Assembly: GCA_943371425.1 (NCBI GenBank)
Contig: CALRUR010000003.1
Location: forward strand, 203,364 to 267,363
DNA length: 64,000 nucleotides
Direction: 5' to 3'
Source: CAJBVG01 sp943371425
Lineage (GTDB): Bacteria > Bacteroidota > Bacteroidia > Sphingobacteriales > Sphingobacteriaceae
The notes below the pieces were generated by a model. The model made no database searches. It was not told where the DNA came from and saw only the letters and a list, made by a program, of their open reading frames with translations. Below are positions 36,297 to 44,823 of the stretch, piece by piece. The translations under genes were made by a program, and so were the position numbers. How positions within the stretch are numbered: the first letter of the stretch is position 1; each line of letters opens with the position of its first letter.

Positions 36297-37352
36297 ATGA
36301 TCCAAAAATTACCCATACAAGAGGTTTTAGCCCTTGCCAAAACAAATCCATTGTTTGATGTAAGAAGCCCATCAGAATACGCACATGCACACATACCCAA
36401 TGCCATTAACTTGCCCATTTTTACGGATTCGCAGCGTGCAGAAATTGGTACTGCCTACAAACAAAAAAGTGTGCAAGATGCCATTAAGATCGGATTGAAC
36501 TATTTTGGTACAGATTTAACAAAGCATATAGAATTGGTTGAAAAACAATTGGCAATTACAAGTGATAAAAAAGTGTTGGTACATTGTTGGCGTGGAGGAA
36601 TGCGCAGCGGTGCCATGGCTTGGTTGCTCGATTTTTATGGCTTTGAGGTAATTTTAATCGATGGTGGATACAAAGCTTATAGGCAATTGGTATTACAAAG
36701 TTTTACACTTCCTATTAAATTTAATGTGTTGGGCGGATATACCGGAAGTGCTAAAACCGAAGTATTATTGGCATTTAAAGAAAGAGGAGAAGCGGTAATA
36801 GATTTAGAAGGACTAGCCTCCCATAAAGGTTCGAGTTTTGGTGCATTAGGCTTGCCCACGCAGCCCACACAAGAACAGTTCGAAAATAATTTGCACAAAG
36901 AATTGTTGGAGTATATTCAAATTAATGAAGATGGAGTACTTCATCAAGAACACAAAATATGGTTGGAAAATGAAAGTCAGCGAATAGGATTAGTAAACAT
37001 TCCGAAAGCATTGTTTGAAAACATTATTGCCTCTTCATTATATGTTTTACAAATACCATTTGAGCAGCGTTTAAATTTTATTGTGGAGCATTATGGAAAA
37101 TTTACTAAACAAGAATTAATAGATGCGGTGTTACGTATACAAAGAAAATTAGGAGGTTTAGAAACAAAAAATGCAATTAGTTTTTTAGAAGAAGAGAATG
37201 TTTATGCGGCATTCGACTTGTTGTTGAAGTATTATGATCGACAATATTTAGTAGCTTCGAGCCGATCTAATAGAGTTGGAAAAATAGTGAATGCAGACAC
37301 TATAAATATTGCAGAAAATGCAAAAAGTGTATTAGAAAAAAATAACAATTGA
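36297..37352 (+). CDS. mnmH: tRNA 2-selenouridine synthase
   Basis: 351 aa. Replaces sulfur of 2-thiouridine at the tRNA wobble base with selenium through a geranylated intermediate. The N-terminal rhodanese domain has DVRSPSEYAHAHIPNAINLP and active Cys97 in VHCWRGGMRSG. A C-terminal P-loop domain follows with GGYTGSAKTEVL near residues 145-155, where the second glycine of GxxxxGKT is alanine. The TGA stop overlaps the selD ATG by one base, coupling use of selenophosphate to its synthesis. Confidence 0.93.
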   Translation: MIQKLPIQEVLALAKTNPLFDVRSPSEYAHAHIPNAINLPIFTDSQRAEIGTAYKQKSVQDAIKIGLNYFGTDLTKHIELVEKQLAITSDKKVLVHCWRGGMRSGAMAWLLDFYGFEVILIDGGYKAYRQLVLQSFTLPIKFNVLGGYTGSAKTEVLLAFKERGEAVIDLEGLASHKGSSFGALGLPTQPTQEQFENNLHKELLEYIQINEDGVLHQEHKIWLENESQRIGLVNIPKALFENIIASSLYVLQIPFEQRLNFIVEHYGKFTKQELIDAVLRIQRKLGGLETKNAISFLEEENVYAAFDLLLKYYDRQYLVASSRSNRVGKIVNADTINIAENAKSVLEKNNN

Positions 37353-38398
37353 TGGAAGAATTTAAGTTAACACAATATGCGAAAGGCGCTGGCTGTGGAT
37401 GTAAAATTGCGCCGAGTGTATTAGAAAATATATTATCGAATAGTAGGGTGGATGGAATTGTGCAAGAAAATTTATTGGTAGGAAATGCTAGCAATGATGA
37501 TGCCGCGGTATACGATTTGAATAATGGAATGGCTTTATTAGTGACTGCCGATTTTTTTATGCCGATTGTTGACGATGCATTTACATTCGGAAAAATTGCA
37601 GCTGCCAATGCCATAAGTGATGTGTATGCAATGGGCGGAAAGCCAATAACAGCCATCGCTTTGCTGGGTTGGCCAATAGATAAATTACCTGCAGAATTAG
37701 CAGCTAAAGTAATGGCTGGAGCCAAAGAAATATGTAAAGAGGCAGGCATAGTAATTTCTGGCGGGCATACGATTGATTCTGCCGAACCATTTTTTGGATT
37801 ATCGGTAAACGGAATGGTAGCCATAGAGAACGTAAAACGAAACAGTACAGCAAAAGTAGGCGATGTATTAATGCTTACCAAACCATTGGGAGTTGGCATT
37901 TTGGCCACCGCACAAAAAAGAGGAGTATTAAAAAAAGAACACGAAGCAGTATTAGTAAATGCTTTGTGTAGTTTAAATTCTGTAGGCGAATATTTCGGTA
38001 CACAAAAATATATTAACGCCATGACAGATGTAACAGGTTTTGGAATAATGGGACATGCGATAGAGATGGCAGAGGGAGCAGGATTGAGTATACAATTAGA
38101 TTTTAGCAAATTGCCAATACTTAGCCAAACCCAAGAATACATAGATCAGCATATTTTACCTGATGCTACTTTTAGAAATTGGAATGCTTACCTGCCTAAA
38201 ACTTCTATTGTCGAAGGCATAGATCAGAAGCAAAGTTTTTCTGTTTTGCCCGACCCGCAAACGAATGGGGGCCTACTTATAGCAGTAGAAGCTGGTAAGC
38301 AAGAAGAGCTAATGCAAGGAGCATGGAAGCTGGGAGCAGAGATGTGGGAAGTGGGACGGTTTGTGGAGCAGGGGGGAAAGTTGTTGAGAGTCGAGTAA
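37352..38398 (+). CDS. selD: Selenide, water dikinase (selenophosphate synthetase)
   Basis: About 348 aa. Makes selenophosphate from selenide and ATP. Active-site AGCGCK at Cys15/Cys17-Lys18, equivalent to Cys17 and Lys20 of E. coli SelD (Cys form, not Sec). PurM-like motifs ISDVYAMGGKP, ISGGHTIDSAEPFFGL and DVTGFGIMGHA follow. The start is the ATG of the TGATG overlap with mnmH. The last 30 codons run into a GGGAGC-type repeat. No selA/selB is in the window. Confidence 0.95.
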   Translation: MEEFKLTQYAKGAGCGCKIAPSVLENILSNSRVDGIVQENLLVGNASNDDAAVYDLNNGMALLVTADFFMPIVDDAFTFGKIAAANAISDVYAMGGKPITAIALLGWPIDKLPAELAAKVMAGAKEICKEAGIVISGGHTIDSAEPFFGLSVNGMVAIENVKRNSTAKVGDVLMLTKPLGVGILATAQKRGVLKKEHEAVLVNALCSLNSVGEYFGTQKYINAMTDVTGFGIMGHAIEMAEGAGLSIQLDFSKLPILSQTQEYIDQHILPDATFRNWNAYLPKTSIVEGIDQKQSFSVLPDPQTNGGLLIAVEAGKQEELMQGAWKLGAEMWEVGRFVEQGGKLLRVE

Positions 38399-38432
38399 GG
38401 AGCGGGGAGCAGGGAACTCGGAGCGGGGAGTA
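38394..38432. repeat. GGGAGC/GGAGCGGGG-type short-period repeat
   Basis: Words AGGAGCGGGGAGCAGGGA and CGGAGCGGGGAG follow the selD stop. Related words begin inside its last codons. Comparable to the repeat at 242-281. Confidence 0.55.
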
Positions 38433-38524
38433 CGCAATGAGGATTGGAGTAAGCAATTGGCTAATGCAATTTTATTAGATTTAATTCGTAAATTGATTCT
38501 AAAGAATTCGAAAATTTAAGCAGC

Positions 38525-39649
38525 ATGATATCACGTAATTTGCTTTCAAGAAGAACTCCACTCGTTTGTTTTTTGTTGCTTTTTGTTTGCGGCAATAGCT
38601 TTGCATGTTTACTCAAAGGCAATATCAAAGAAAGTAAAACCTCCCTTAAAATTCCATATGTTACTATTTATTTGAACGATGCAAATGGGTTTACTCAACA
38701 AGCAATGGCTAATGCAAATGGGTATTTCGAAATAGATTTACGAACTGCAAATTTCCCTTTAAACATTAGTTTTAAATCCATTGGCTATGATACCAAAATA
38801 ATTCAATTAAAAGAATGCATAGAACTAACAGTTGCTTTACAAGCAAGTGTTTTAAACATAAGCCAGGTTGAAATAAAAGAGCTTTCTACCAAAACAATTG
38901 TAGCCAATTGTTTAAATGGTTTTAATAAAAATTTATATTCGGAACCTTTTAATTATGAAGTTTTTTATAGAAAACACCAAACAGATGCCAATGGTAAATT
39001 TTTGTATAGTACAGAATATTATTCTAAGGTTTACCAGCTATTGGGTGATCAACCGGGTATAAAAAATATTAAAACGCGGTTCAATAGTGTTGAAAATAAA
39101 TATTATGATAAAGCTATAAAAGAAGGTAATTGGGAAATTAGGTGGATGTTAGCTTATGAATTGTATGCTTCGGCACAGAAAAAATTCAAGTTTGGCATCA
39201 TCAATAAAAAAAATATAAATGATTTACACTTTACCTTTCTCGGCGATTTAATTTATGAAGAAGAAGAGTATTACAAAATAAGCTATGCCGGAGATACCAG
39301 TAAAAACGACTATCGTAAAGGAATTTTATACATACATAAAAACAATTTCTGTTTACTTTATTTTAGTTCTGAACTTTTTATTGATAAAAAAATAAAAATC
39401 AAAAAAGAGTTTTTTTATACCAAACTAAACAATCATTACTTTCTGAGTCATATAAAAGAATGGTCGCGCAATTACGATCTTACCAACAACGAGAAAATTA
39501 TGTTTGTACATAATTATGAGTTTAAAAATATTCAGAAACTTGAGAACAATACAAAATCAATTATAAATACCAGCTTCAAAAAAGAGCAGAATTTTGAACC
39601 AGATTCTGCGTTTTGGAATGGACTGAATTATATTCCGAAAGTCCGATAG
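38525..39649 (+). CDS. Secreted protein with carboxypeptidase-like regulatory domain
   Basis: 374 aa. Signal peptide (LVCFLLLFVCGNSFA), then a carboxypeptidase-D-like beta-sandwich (GNIKESKTSLKIPYVTIYLN, FEIDLRTANFPLNISFKSIGYDTK), and a larger domain of unknown function with many aromatic strands (FNYEVFYRKHQ, SKVYQLLGDQPG). Many Bacteroidota proteins carry this domain at the cell surface. No enzyme motif was seen. It is the last chromosomal gene before the putative island boundary, and its last codons run into a CCGAAAGTCCG repeat. Confidence 0.7.
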   Translation: MISRNLLSRRTPLVCFLLLFVCGNSFACLLKGNIKESKTSLKIPYVTIYLNDANGFTQQAMANANGYFEIDLRTANFPLNISFKSIGYDTKIIQLKECIELTVALQASVLNISQVEIKELSTKTIVANCLNGFNKNLYSEPFNYEVFYRKHQTDANGKFLYSTEYYSKVYQLLGDQPGIKNIKTRFNSVENKYYDKAIKEGNWEIRWMLAYELYASAQKKFKFGIINKKNINDLHFTFLGDLIYEEEEYYKISYAGDTSKNDYRKGILYIHKNNFCLLYFSSELFIDKKIKIKKEFFYTKLNNHYFLSHIKEWSRNYDLTNNEKIMFVHNYEFKNIQKLENNTKSIINTSFKKEQNFEPDSAFWNGLNYIPKVR

Positions 39650-39677
39650 GCCGAAAGTCCGAAAATTCGAAATTCGC
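39635..39677. repeat. CCGAAAGTCCG repeat, left arm
   Basis: CCGAAAGTCCG occurs twice with related words after it. The piece CCGATAGGCCGAAAG is nearly complementary to a segment at 39998-40012 (CCTATCGGCCTTTCG). Confidence 0.6.
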
Positions 39678-40018
39678 AGAATCCTAGAATCGTATTGTCG
39701 TATGCTCTTAAAGTTTTTGTATACTTCGTTAAACACTATATTAGTCAAAACACTAACAAATCTCTTTGTAATGATTTTTTGATGCGCGATTGCCAAGTGC
39801 ATATCTTCATTACTCGTTATCAAGTGGACAAATTAATTCTTTATTTGATAGCCTAAATAAATAGTTCATAAAGCTGTTAATATATCAGTTATGATACGTA
39901 TTGATACGCAATGATACGAAAATGATACACAATATTCTGATTAAAAAAGCAAGCTAAAATTGAAAGGATCGGATTTTCGGTTTTACGTATTTTCAACCTA
40001 TCGGCCTTTCGAAAAAAA
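39678..40018. other. Gene-free stretch on the chromosomal side of the island boundary
   Basis: No convincing protein frame. A minus-strand frame at 39557-39823 runs into the next gene's end and into repeat sequence and looks spurious. TGATAC recurs at about 10-11 bp spacing at 39892-39930. The complementary repeat arm lies at 39998-40012. Confidence 0.5.
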
Positions 40019-40051
40019 CAAAAGCCTTTAGTTTCAAACTAAAAGCTTTTG
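40019..40051 (-). terminator. Terminator, probably of ssrA (tmRNA)
   Basis: A 16-bp stem (CAAAAGCCTTTAGTTT paired with AAACTAAAAGCTTTTG, one mismatch) with A/T tracts on both sides. It directly follows the tmRNA-type 3' end on the minus strand. Confidence 0.75.
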
Positions 40052-40058
40052 TTTTTTG

Positions 40059-40080
40059 TGGAGCTGGAGGGAGTCGAACT
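40059..40080 (-). other. tmRNA 3'-end fragment: putative left attachment site of the island
   Basis: Minus-strand reading: GTTCGACTCCCTCC (T-loop and T-stem 3' strand) then CAGCTCC and the discriminator A. CAGCUCC pairs with the canonical tmRNA 5' end GGGGCUG, with the G3-U70 wobble required by AlaRS, so this is an ssrA 3' end. The T-stem 5' strand does not match immediately behind it, and no tmRNA body (or reverse complement of GGGGCTG) follows within 400 bp. This is the pattern left when an element integrates in the 3' end of ssrA. The other boundary is outside the window. Confidence 0.7.
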
Positions 40081-40460
40081 ACCTCATGTAATCGATTGAT
40101 ATTTAATACCTATGTTAATGAACTGCACTTAGGGGTCACGAGAATGGTACGAGTCTTTTCAAAAAGGGGTTTATTTGAATAGCACCGTTTTGCATTCTAT
40201 TGCAAACATAAATACTTATAGGTTAATATTCAATTCTAAGTCATAAATTTTTATCAACAATAATTTACTTGAAAATTAGCTAGTTATATTCATTGAATTT
40301 TGAAATCTCGAATCATCGCTATCTGGCAATATGGCAATGTATATGTATATATACATTGCCGTATTGCCAAGTGATTTAAACCAATCATAATTTCAGTCTA
40401 TAAATTTTAAAATTTATGCTCATTTAACGTTATTTGCGGAAAATTTAACAACAGCTCCCA
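40081..40460. other. Gene-free stretch at the left end of the island
   Basis: No open frame. It contains the dyad at 40325-40368 and a smaller one near 40185 (TTGCATTCTATTGCAA). Confidence 0.5.
40325..40368. promoter_or_regulatory. 20+4+20 dyad (TTGCC-ATGTATAT repeats), possible operator or origin
   Basis: Left arm GGCAATATGGCAATGTATAT and right arm ATATACATTGCCGTATTGCC differ by one base and are separated by 4 bp. The word TTGCC is repeated in each arm. It lies 93 bp before the RteC-like gene. Confidence 0.6.
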
Positions 40461-41264
40461 ATGCCATTAACAAAAACACTAGACGAGTTAAAAAAAGCAA
40501 AAACAAAAATCAGAAAAACAAAAACCAGAAGAAAAATAAATTTGTTCGAATTTGACTTAGGTGCGGATATTCAATTTAATGAATATTCTGATCCATTTGA
40601 ATATTACAATTTCCTTAAATCTAAATTCAAGGAATGTACTACATATTTTGATACTTATATAAGAAACACTGAGTTAGAGAAAAGCTATAGGAAATTAGAG
40701 TATGCTAAATATGAAGTCAAAGAATTTAAAAGCTTTTACTTTCCATCAGATACCAAATTGTTAATTAATAGATTGGAAGTAGATTCTATTGATAATTTCC
40801 CATTTGATTCTGAAGAATTATTTAGAGCTAAAGTGCTAGATTTCTTTAAGGTTCAGAACTTACTTACAGAAAATCTTTTGAACTATTTCAATCACAGAAT
40901 TAGGCTAATTCAAAAGTATAACAATACTGATAATCAAACTAAAATCCCGACAACTAAAAATCATATAAATAAAAGTCAATTAGCTTTATTCCCAGAAGGG
41001 AATGATAAACCATTAATCAAGTGGACAAAAAGTAAAGCTGAATTTATCACTCTAATTTCAGCATTAAATGAATCAAATGCTTTTGCAAGAGAAGATGCCA
41101 CACTAACTTTTGTTGATTTATTAGAATTCCTTAGCTGGTCATTTGGTGTTGAGGTAGCCGACCCATATGGTACATTAAAAGCAGTAAAAAATCGTAAAAC
41201 GAATACTCCATTATTCAGAGAGTTAGAAAGTGCATTTCAAAAAATAAAAGAAAGAGATTTATAA
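40461..41264 (+). CDS. RteC-like regulator of a mobile element
   Basis: 267 aa, soluble. A basic N-terminus (KKAKTKIRKTKTRRK) is followed by helical sequence. The C-terminal part is RteC-like: LIKWTKSKAEFITLISALNE, FGVEVADPYGTLKAVKNRKT, and PLFRELESAFQ. In the CTnDOT family RteC controls excision genes. Here it is followed, across a terminator, by an excisionase-type HTH gene, which fits that role. Confidence 0.7.
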   Translation: MPLTKTLDELKKAKTKIRKTKTRRKINLFEFDLGADIQFNEYSDPFEYYNFLKSKFKECTTYFDTYIRNTELEKSYRKLEYAKYEVKEFKSFYFPSDTKLLINRLEVDSIDNFPFDSEELFRAKVLDFFKVQNLLTENLLNYFNHRIRLIQKYNNTDNQTKIPTTKNHINKSQLALFPEGNDKPLIKWTKSKAEFITLISALNESNAFAREDATLTFVDLLEFLSWSFGVEVADPYGTLKAVKNRKTNTPLFRELESAFQKIKERDL

Positions 41265-41280
41265 TCAAGTTATTGTATAA

Positions 41281-41320
41281 AAAAACATTCCAGTAGAATT
41301 TCTAGTGGAATGTTTTTTTT
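41281..41320. terminator. Terminator after the RteC-like gene
   Basis: Long inverted repeat (AAAAACATTCCA / TGGAATGTTTTT with an inner TAGAA/TTCTA) with T-run. Works in either direction. Confidence 0.75.
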
Positions 41321-41359
41321 GCAGCCTTCGCATAAACTTGCATTATAAAATATGCGGTT

Positions 41360-41650
41360 ATGGAAGTTATTACAATGGAATCTGAAGCCTTCAGAAATTT
41401 GATGAAAAGGTTTGATCAGCTCGAAGAAAAAATGAAATATTACAGTCCAAAAGCACAAATGGAAGATGAGTATGTTGATGTTGCTGGGGCTTGTAAACTT
41501 ATTGGTATCAGCAGAAGAACACTATTCACCTATTTAGAACGAGAAGAGATAGAATGCTTTAAATACAATAGAAAACTCAGGTTTCATATAAATGATATTA
41601 GAGCTTTCTTAGAAAAAAAGAAAAAGGTCACAGCAGGAAGTATATTGTAA
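41360..41650 (+). CDS. Helix-turn-helix (excisionase-type) protein
   Basis: 96 aa. A coiled N-terminus (FRNLMKRFDQLEEKM) precedes a MerR/excisionase winged helix: VDVAGACKLIGISRRTLFTY then IECFKYNRKLRFHINDIRAF. This is the helix-turn-helix 'domain 17' type common in Bacteroidota integrative elements, where such proteins promote excision. It lies 7 bp before the Toprim/helicase gene. Confidence 0.75.
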   Translation: MEVITMESEAFRNLMKRFDQLEEKMKYYSPKAQMEDEYVDVAGACKLIGISRRTLFTYLEREEIECFKYNRKLRFHINDIRAFLEKKKKVTAGSIL

Positions 41651-41657
41651 TTAAGTA

Positions 41658-43712
41658 ATGAGGGATGAAATATTAGCTGCTACTAATCGTGGGTTAGAAG
41701 TATTTAAGTCATATCTGTTTCCTAATTTCACTGAGGTTGGTAAAGCATTTAAGAACCCATATTATGATGATACTAAAGCAGCTTGCTATATATTTTTAGA
41801 TAAGGTAAGTAATACTTATAAGTTTAAAGATTTTGGAGATACCGATTATTCAGGTGATTGTTTCCAGCTAGTTGCGAAAATTAACAACTTAAATTGTTCT
41901 GATTCAAATGATTTTAATAAAACATTAAATATAATTAATGATAGGTTAGTATTAAATATTCAAAGTTTTAAACCTGAAACTATAGTTAATCATTCAGAAA
42001 AGAAGGCTGTTATCTCTAACAACACTGAAGAAATAAATATTGAAGCAGACGAAATTACTATTCCTATTGAACACAAAAGTTTTGATGAAACTGAATTAGA
42101 ATTTTGGAATCAGTATGGTATATCAGCCGATACTTTGAAATTTTTTAATGTAGTATCGATTAAGAAATTTTCCGGTAAAAATAAAAACGGGGGTAATTAC
42201 GAATTAATTTCAAGGAGTTCAGAACCGATTTTCGGTTATATACAAAAGAGATTTGTAAAAATTTACCAGCCATTATCAAAGCTTAGATTTTTATATGCTG
42301 GCGAAACTAATCCGAATTACGTGTTCGGATTAGAACAGCTCCCTTCTAGAGGTGATATCCTTTTTATTACTGGTGGAGAGAAAGATGTGCTTAGTTTATA
42401 CTCTAACGGATTCAATGCCATTTGTTTTAATAGTGAAACGGTTAATATTTCTAAGTCGATAATAAAACGATTGCGAGCACGATTTAAGCATATTGTACTT
42501 TTATATGATACCGATAAAACAGGTATCGAGTGTATGAAAAAACATACCTCAAGTTTAGCAGAATATAACATCCTTTCATTAACACTTCCCCTACCTGGCA
42601 CTAAAGAATCAAAAGATATTTCAGATTACTTCAGGTTAGGTAATACTAAGGAGCAGTTAATGAATCTATTCTGTAAATTACTCGATTCAATCTATGAAGA
42701 AACGATGTCTATTTTGAAATCGTGTGAAATAGATTTTATGAATCCACCTTTAAAAGCAGAGCCAATTATTTCAATTAATGATGTAACTGTTGGGTCTGCT
42801 GGTAACTTACTTTGCATAACAGGTATGGAAGGTAGTGGAAAATCTAATTACCTAGGGGGAATACTCTCAGGTGCAATATGTAGACCAGGAACCGATATAG
42901 ATACTTTAGGTACTACTATTCAAAATAATACTAGTAACAAAGCAGTAATTGTTTATGATACAGAACAGTCAGAAGATCAATTGTACAAAAACATGTCGCA
43001 TCTTTTAAAAAGATCGAACTTAAATTATCCGCCCAATTATTTTAAAGCATATTGTTTAGTAGGTATGTCACGCAAAGAAAGACTTCAAAGTATTTTGCAA
43101 AGTATGGATAAGTTCTACTATGAGTTTAATGGAATACACATGGTTGTTATCGATGGCATAGCCGATTTGATTTCTGGTGTAAATGATGAAGAACAATCGG
43201 TAGAATTAGTTGATGAATTATTCAGACTTGCTGGTATTTACAAAACTTGTATAATTTGTGTTTTGCATTTAAGTCCCAGTGGAATGAAACTACGAGGTCA
43301 CTTAGGTTCAGAGATTCAACGTAAAGCAGCTGGAATAATTTCTATTGAGAAAAGTGATAATTCAAATACCAGTGTGGTAAAAGCATTGAAAGTAAGAGAT
43401 GGAAGTCCGTTAGAAGTACCTATGATTCAATTTGGTTGGGATGAAGAATTAAAGAGGCATGTAAGCTTAGGAATTAAAAGCAAGGAAGATACTGATCACC
43501 GTAAAATAGAAGAGCTTTCTGGACTTATAAAAGACCTTTTTGCACGTAAAAGCATTTACACAACTGCCGAATTAACGTCTGAATTAATGAATTATCTAAA
43601 TATTAAGGAAAGAATGGCAAGGAATTACCTAAAATTTATGAAAGATTACCAATTAATTACCATAAATCCCCAAAATTCACAAGAAATTACCACTAATTTA
43701 ATTCCTTTTTAA
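41658..43712 (+). CDS. Toprim-domain / RepA-like helicase replication protein
   Basis: 684 aa. An N-terminal primase-like part (residues 1-130) lacks recognisable zinc-ligand cysteines. A Toprim domain follows (ILFITGGEKDVLSLYSNGFN..., IVLLYDTDKTGIECMKKH, about 230-300). Residues about 380-600 form a RecA-like AAA_25 helicase with Walker A GMEGSGKSN and Walker B MVVIDGIADLISG, then LHLSPSGMKLRGHLGSEIQR. The C-terminus is a winged-helix-like tail. Such proteins replicate plasmids and integrative elements. It is probably the element's replication gene. Confidence 0.82.
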   Translation: MRDEILAATNRGLEVFKSYLFPNFTEVGKAFKNPYYDDTKAACYIFLDKVSNTYKFKDFGDTDYSGDCFQLVAKINNLNCSDSNDFNKTLNIINDRLVLNIQSFKPETIVNHSEKKAVISNNTEEINIEADEITIPIEHKSFDETELEFWNQYGISADTLKFFNVVSIKKFSGKNKNGGNYELISRSSEPIFGYIQKRFVKIYQPLSKLRFLYAGETNPNYVFGLEQLPSRGDILFITGGEKDVLSLYSNGFNAICFNSETVNISKSIIKRLRARFKHIVLLYDTDKTGIECMKKHTSSLAEYNILSLTLPLPGTKESKDISDYFRLGNTKEQLMNLFCKLLDSIYEETMSILKSCEIDFMNPPLKAEPIISINDVTVGSAGNLLCITGMEGSGKSNYLGGILSGAICRPGTDIDTLGTTIQNNTSNKAVIVYDTEQSEDQLYKNMSHLLKRSNLNYPPNYFKAYCLVGMSRKERLQSILQSMDKFYYEFNGIHMVVIDGIADLISGVNDEEQSVELVDELFRLAGIYKTCIICVLHLSPSGMKLRGHLGSEIQRKAAGIISIEKSDNSNTSVVKALKVRDGSPLEVPMIQFGWDEELKRHVSLGIKSKEDTDHRKIEELSGLIKDLFARKSIYTTAELTSELMNYLNIKERMARNYLKFMKDYQLITINPQNSQEITTNLIPF

Positions 43713-43778
43713 TATTAATTAACAGATATTTACGTTTGTTAGTGGCTATTTTTATAATCGCCATTTACTGTGAAAATA

Positions 43779-43819
43779 TATACATAATATGCTGTAAAAA
43801 ATACTGCAGATTATGTATA
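43779..43819. promoter_or_regulatory. Inverted repeat carrying the TGCAGATTATGTAT motif
   Basis: 18-bp arms (TATACATAATATGCTGTA / TACTGCAGATTATGTATA, two mismatches) separated by five A. The right arm holds a 14-base word repeated exactly at 46207-46220. It lies 55 bp before the 107-aa gene and may be an operator of the LuxR-type regulator in this module. Confidence 0.55.
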
Positions 43820-43874
43820 TACTAACTCAATCTGATTTAGTTTTTTTGTTGAATAACTAAAAAATTAAATATTT

Positions 43875-44198
43875 ATGAATTACACAGGAAATGAAAATCA
43901 TGAAATTAGCTTAAACGAAGCAGCTGAATTAACACAAAGATTTAGAGACAGACTACCTGTTATAGACAACACAATTGGTGAATATTTTGGTAGAACAGCG
44001 ATGGAAGATTTACTAAGTCAGCAAGGTTGCGTTGGAATTAGAATTTATTATGGTATTGATGCTAATGATATCAAAAAATTAGTGATAGTTGGTGTTGATA
44101 ATAATGGAAATGATTTGTATGATGGCGAATTGATGGAGGCAGGAACAACTTGTCCTCCACTATGCTCAACCTCAAATCCTTTGAATTCGAATAATTAG
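43875..44198 (+). CDS. Small conserved-looking protein of unknown function
   Basis: 107 aa, soluble, no signal peptide. It reads ISLNEAAELTQRFRDRLPVI, then GEYFGRTAMEDLLSQQGCVG with IRIYYGIDANDIKK, LVIVGVDNNGNDLYDGEL and a Cys/Pro-rich end (TTCPPLCSTSNPLNS). I have the impression of a recurring Bacteroidota family with GxVGIRIYYG, but cannot name it. It is 1 bp from the membrane-protein gene, heading a four-gene module with a histidine kinase and regulator. Confidence 0.7.
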   Translation: MNYTGNENHEISLNEAAELTQRFRDRLPVIDNTIGEYFGRTAMEDLLSQQGCVGIRIYYGIDANDIKKLVIVGVDNNGNDLYDGELMEAGTTCPPLCSTSNPLNSNN

Positions 44199-44199
44199 C

Positions 44200-44823
44200 A
44201 TGTTAAAAACATTAGATATAATAAACACAATAGTTTCTTTTTTAGTATTTATTCCGATTTTGGTTTTATTAATGAATTATAATAAAACTAAAGAAATGAA
44301 ACCAGTTTTATTATATCTAATTGTTTGTTTTTTTGTAGAGTTTCTATCTATATATTTTCGATATATTTTAGATCAGAGTTTTCGTGAACTAGGAATTACT
44401 TTCATTCTTTTTGAAACTATTTTTGTTATTATTTATTTTTCAGATTATTACAGTAAATTACTGTATTCTATATTAATAAGTTTTTTGTCAATTTATGTAT
44501 TAATTTTTTTTATTGAATTATTTGGAGTGAAAAGCAATCTAATAAATTTGTTATTTGGTGGAAGTAAATTTATTATATTAATTATAACTCTTAACAATAT
44601 ATTACAAGGTTTCCGACTAGAAATTAAATCTTGGTTGAGATATTTAAACTTCGGCTTTTTTATTTTCTCATTAATAAATGCTACCACTTATTCATTTATT
44701 AGTTTCTTTGAGTTATATAAAGAATATTTGCAGTTTTACTTAATATTAATATCGCTTTCAAATTTAATATTGTATAGTTTTATAACTTTAAGTATTTACA
44801 AATGCAAGAATCAATCTATTTAA
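44200..44823 (+). CDS. Membrane protein with about seven helices
   Basis: 207 aa, almost entirely hydrophobic helices (IINTIVSFLVFIPILVLLM, VLLYLIVCFFVEFLSIYFRYI, FILFETIFVIIYFSDYY, LLYSILISFLSIYVLIFFI, and more). No enzymatic motif. It overlaps the histidine kinase start by 22 bp, which suggests it is part of the same signalling unit, perhaps its membrane sensor. Confidence 0.7.
   Translation: MLKTLDIINTIVSFLVFIPILVLLMNYNKTKEMKPVLLYLIVCFFVEFLSIYFRYILDQSFRELGITFILFETIFVIIYFSDYYSKLLYSILISFLSIYVLIFFIELFGVKSNLINLLFGGSKFIILIITLNNILQGFRLEIKSWLRYLNFGFFIFSLINATTYSFISFFELYKEYLQFYLILISLSNLILYSFITLSIYKCKNQSI

Noticed and set aside
37300..38142. 280-aa minus-strand frame opposite selD
   Set aside because: It covers most of a well-supported selD gene. 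Its composition (Pro/Ser/Ala-rich) is that of an antisense shadow.
39557..39823. 88-aa minus-strand frame
   Set aside because: Half overlaps the secreted protein gene's end, and part is coded by the CCGAAAGTCCG repeat. No domain pattern.
40059..40460. A complete tRNA or tmRNA gene at the island edge
   Set aside because: Only the T-loop and acceptor 3' strand are present. No matching 5' acceptor strand, D-arm or tag-peptide region was found.
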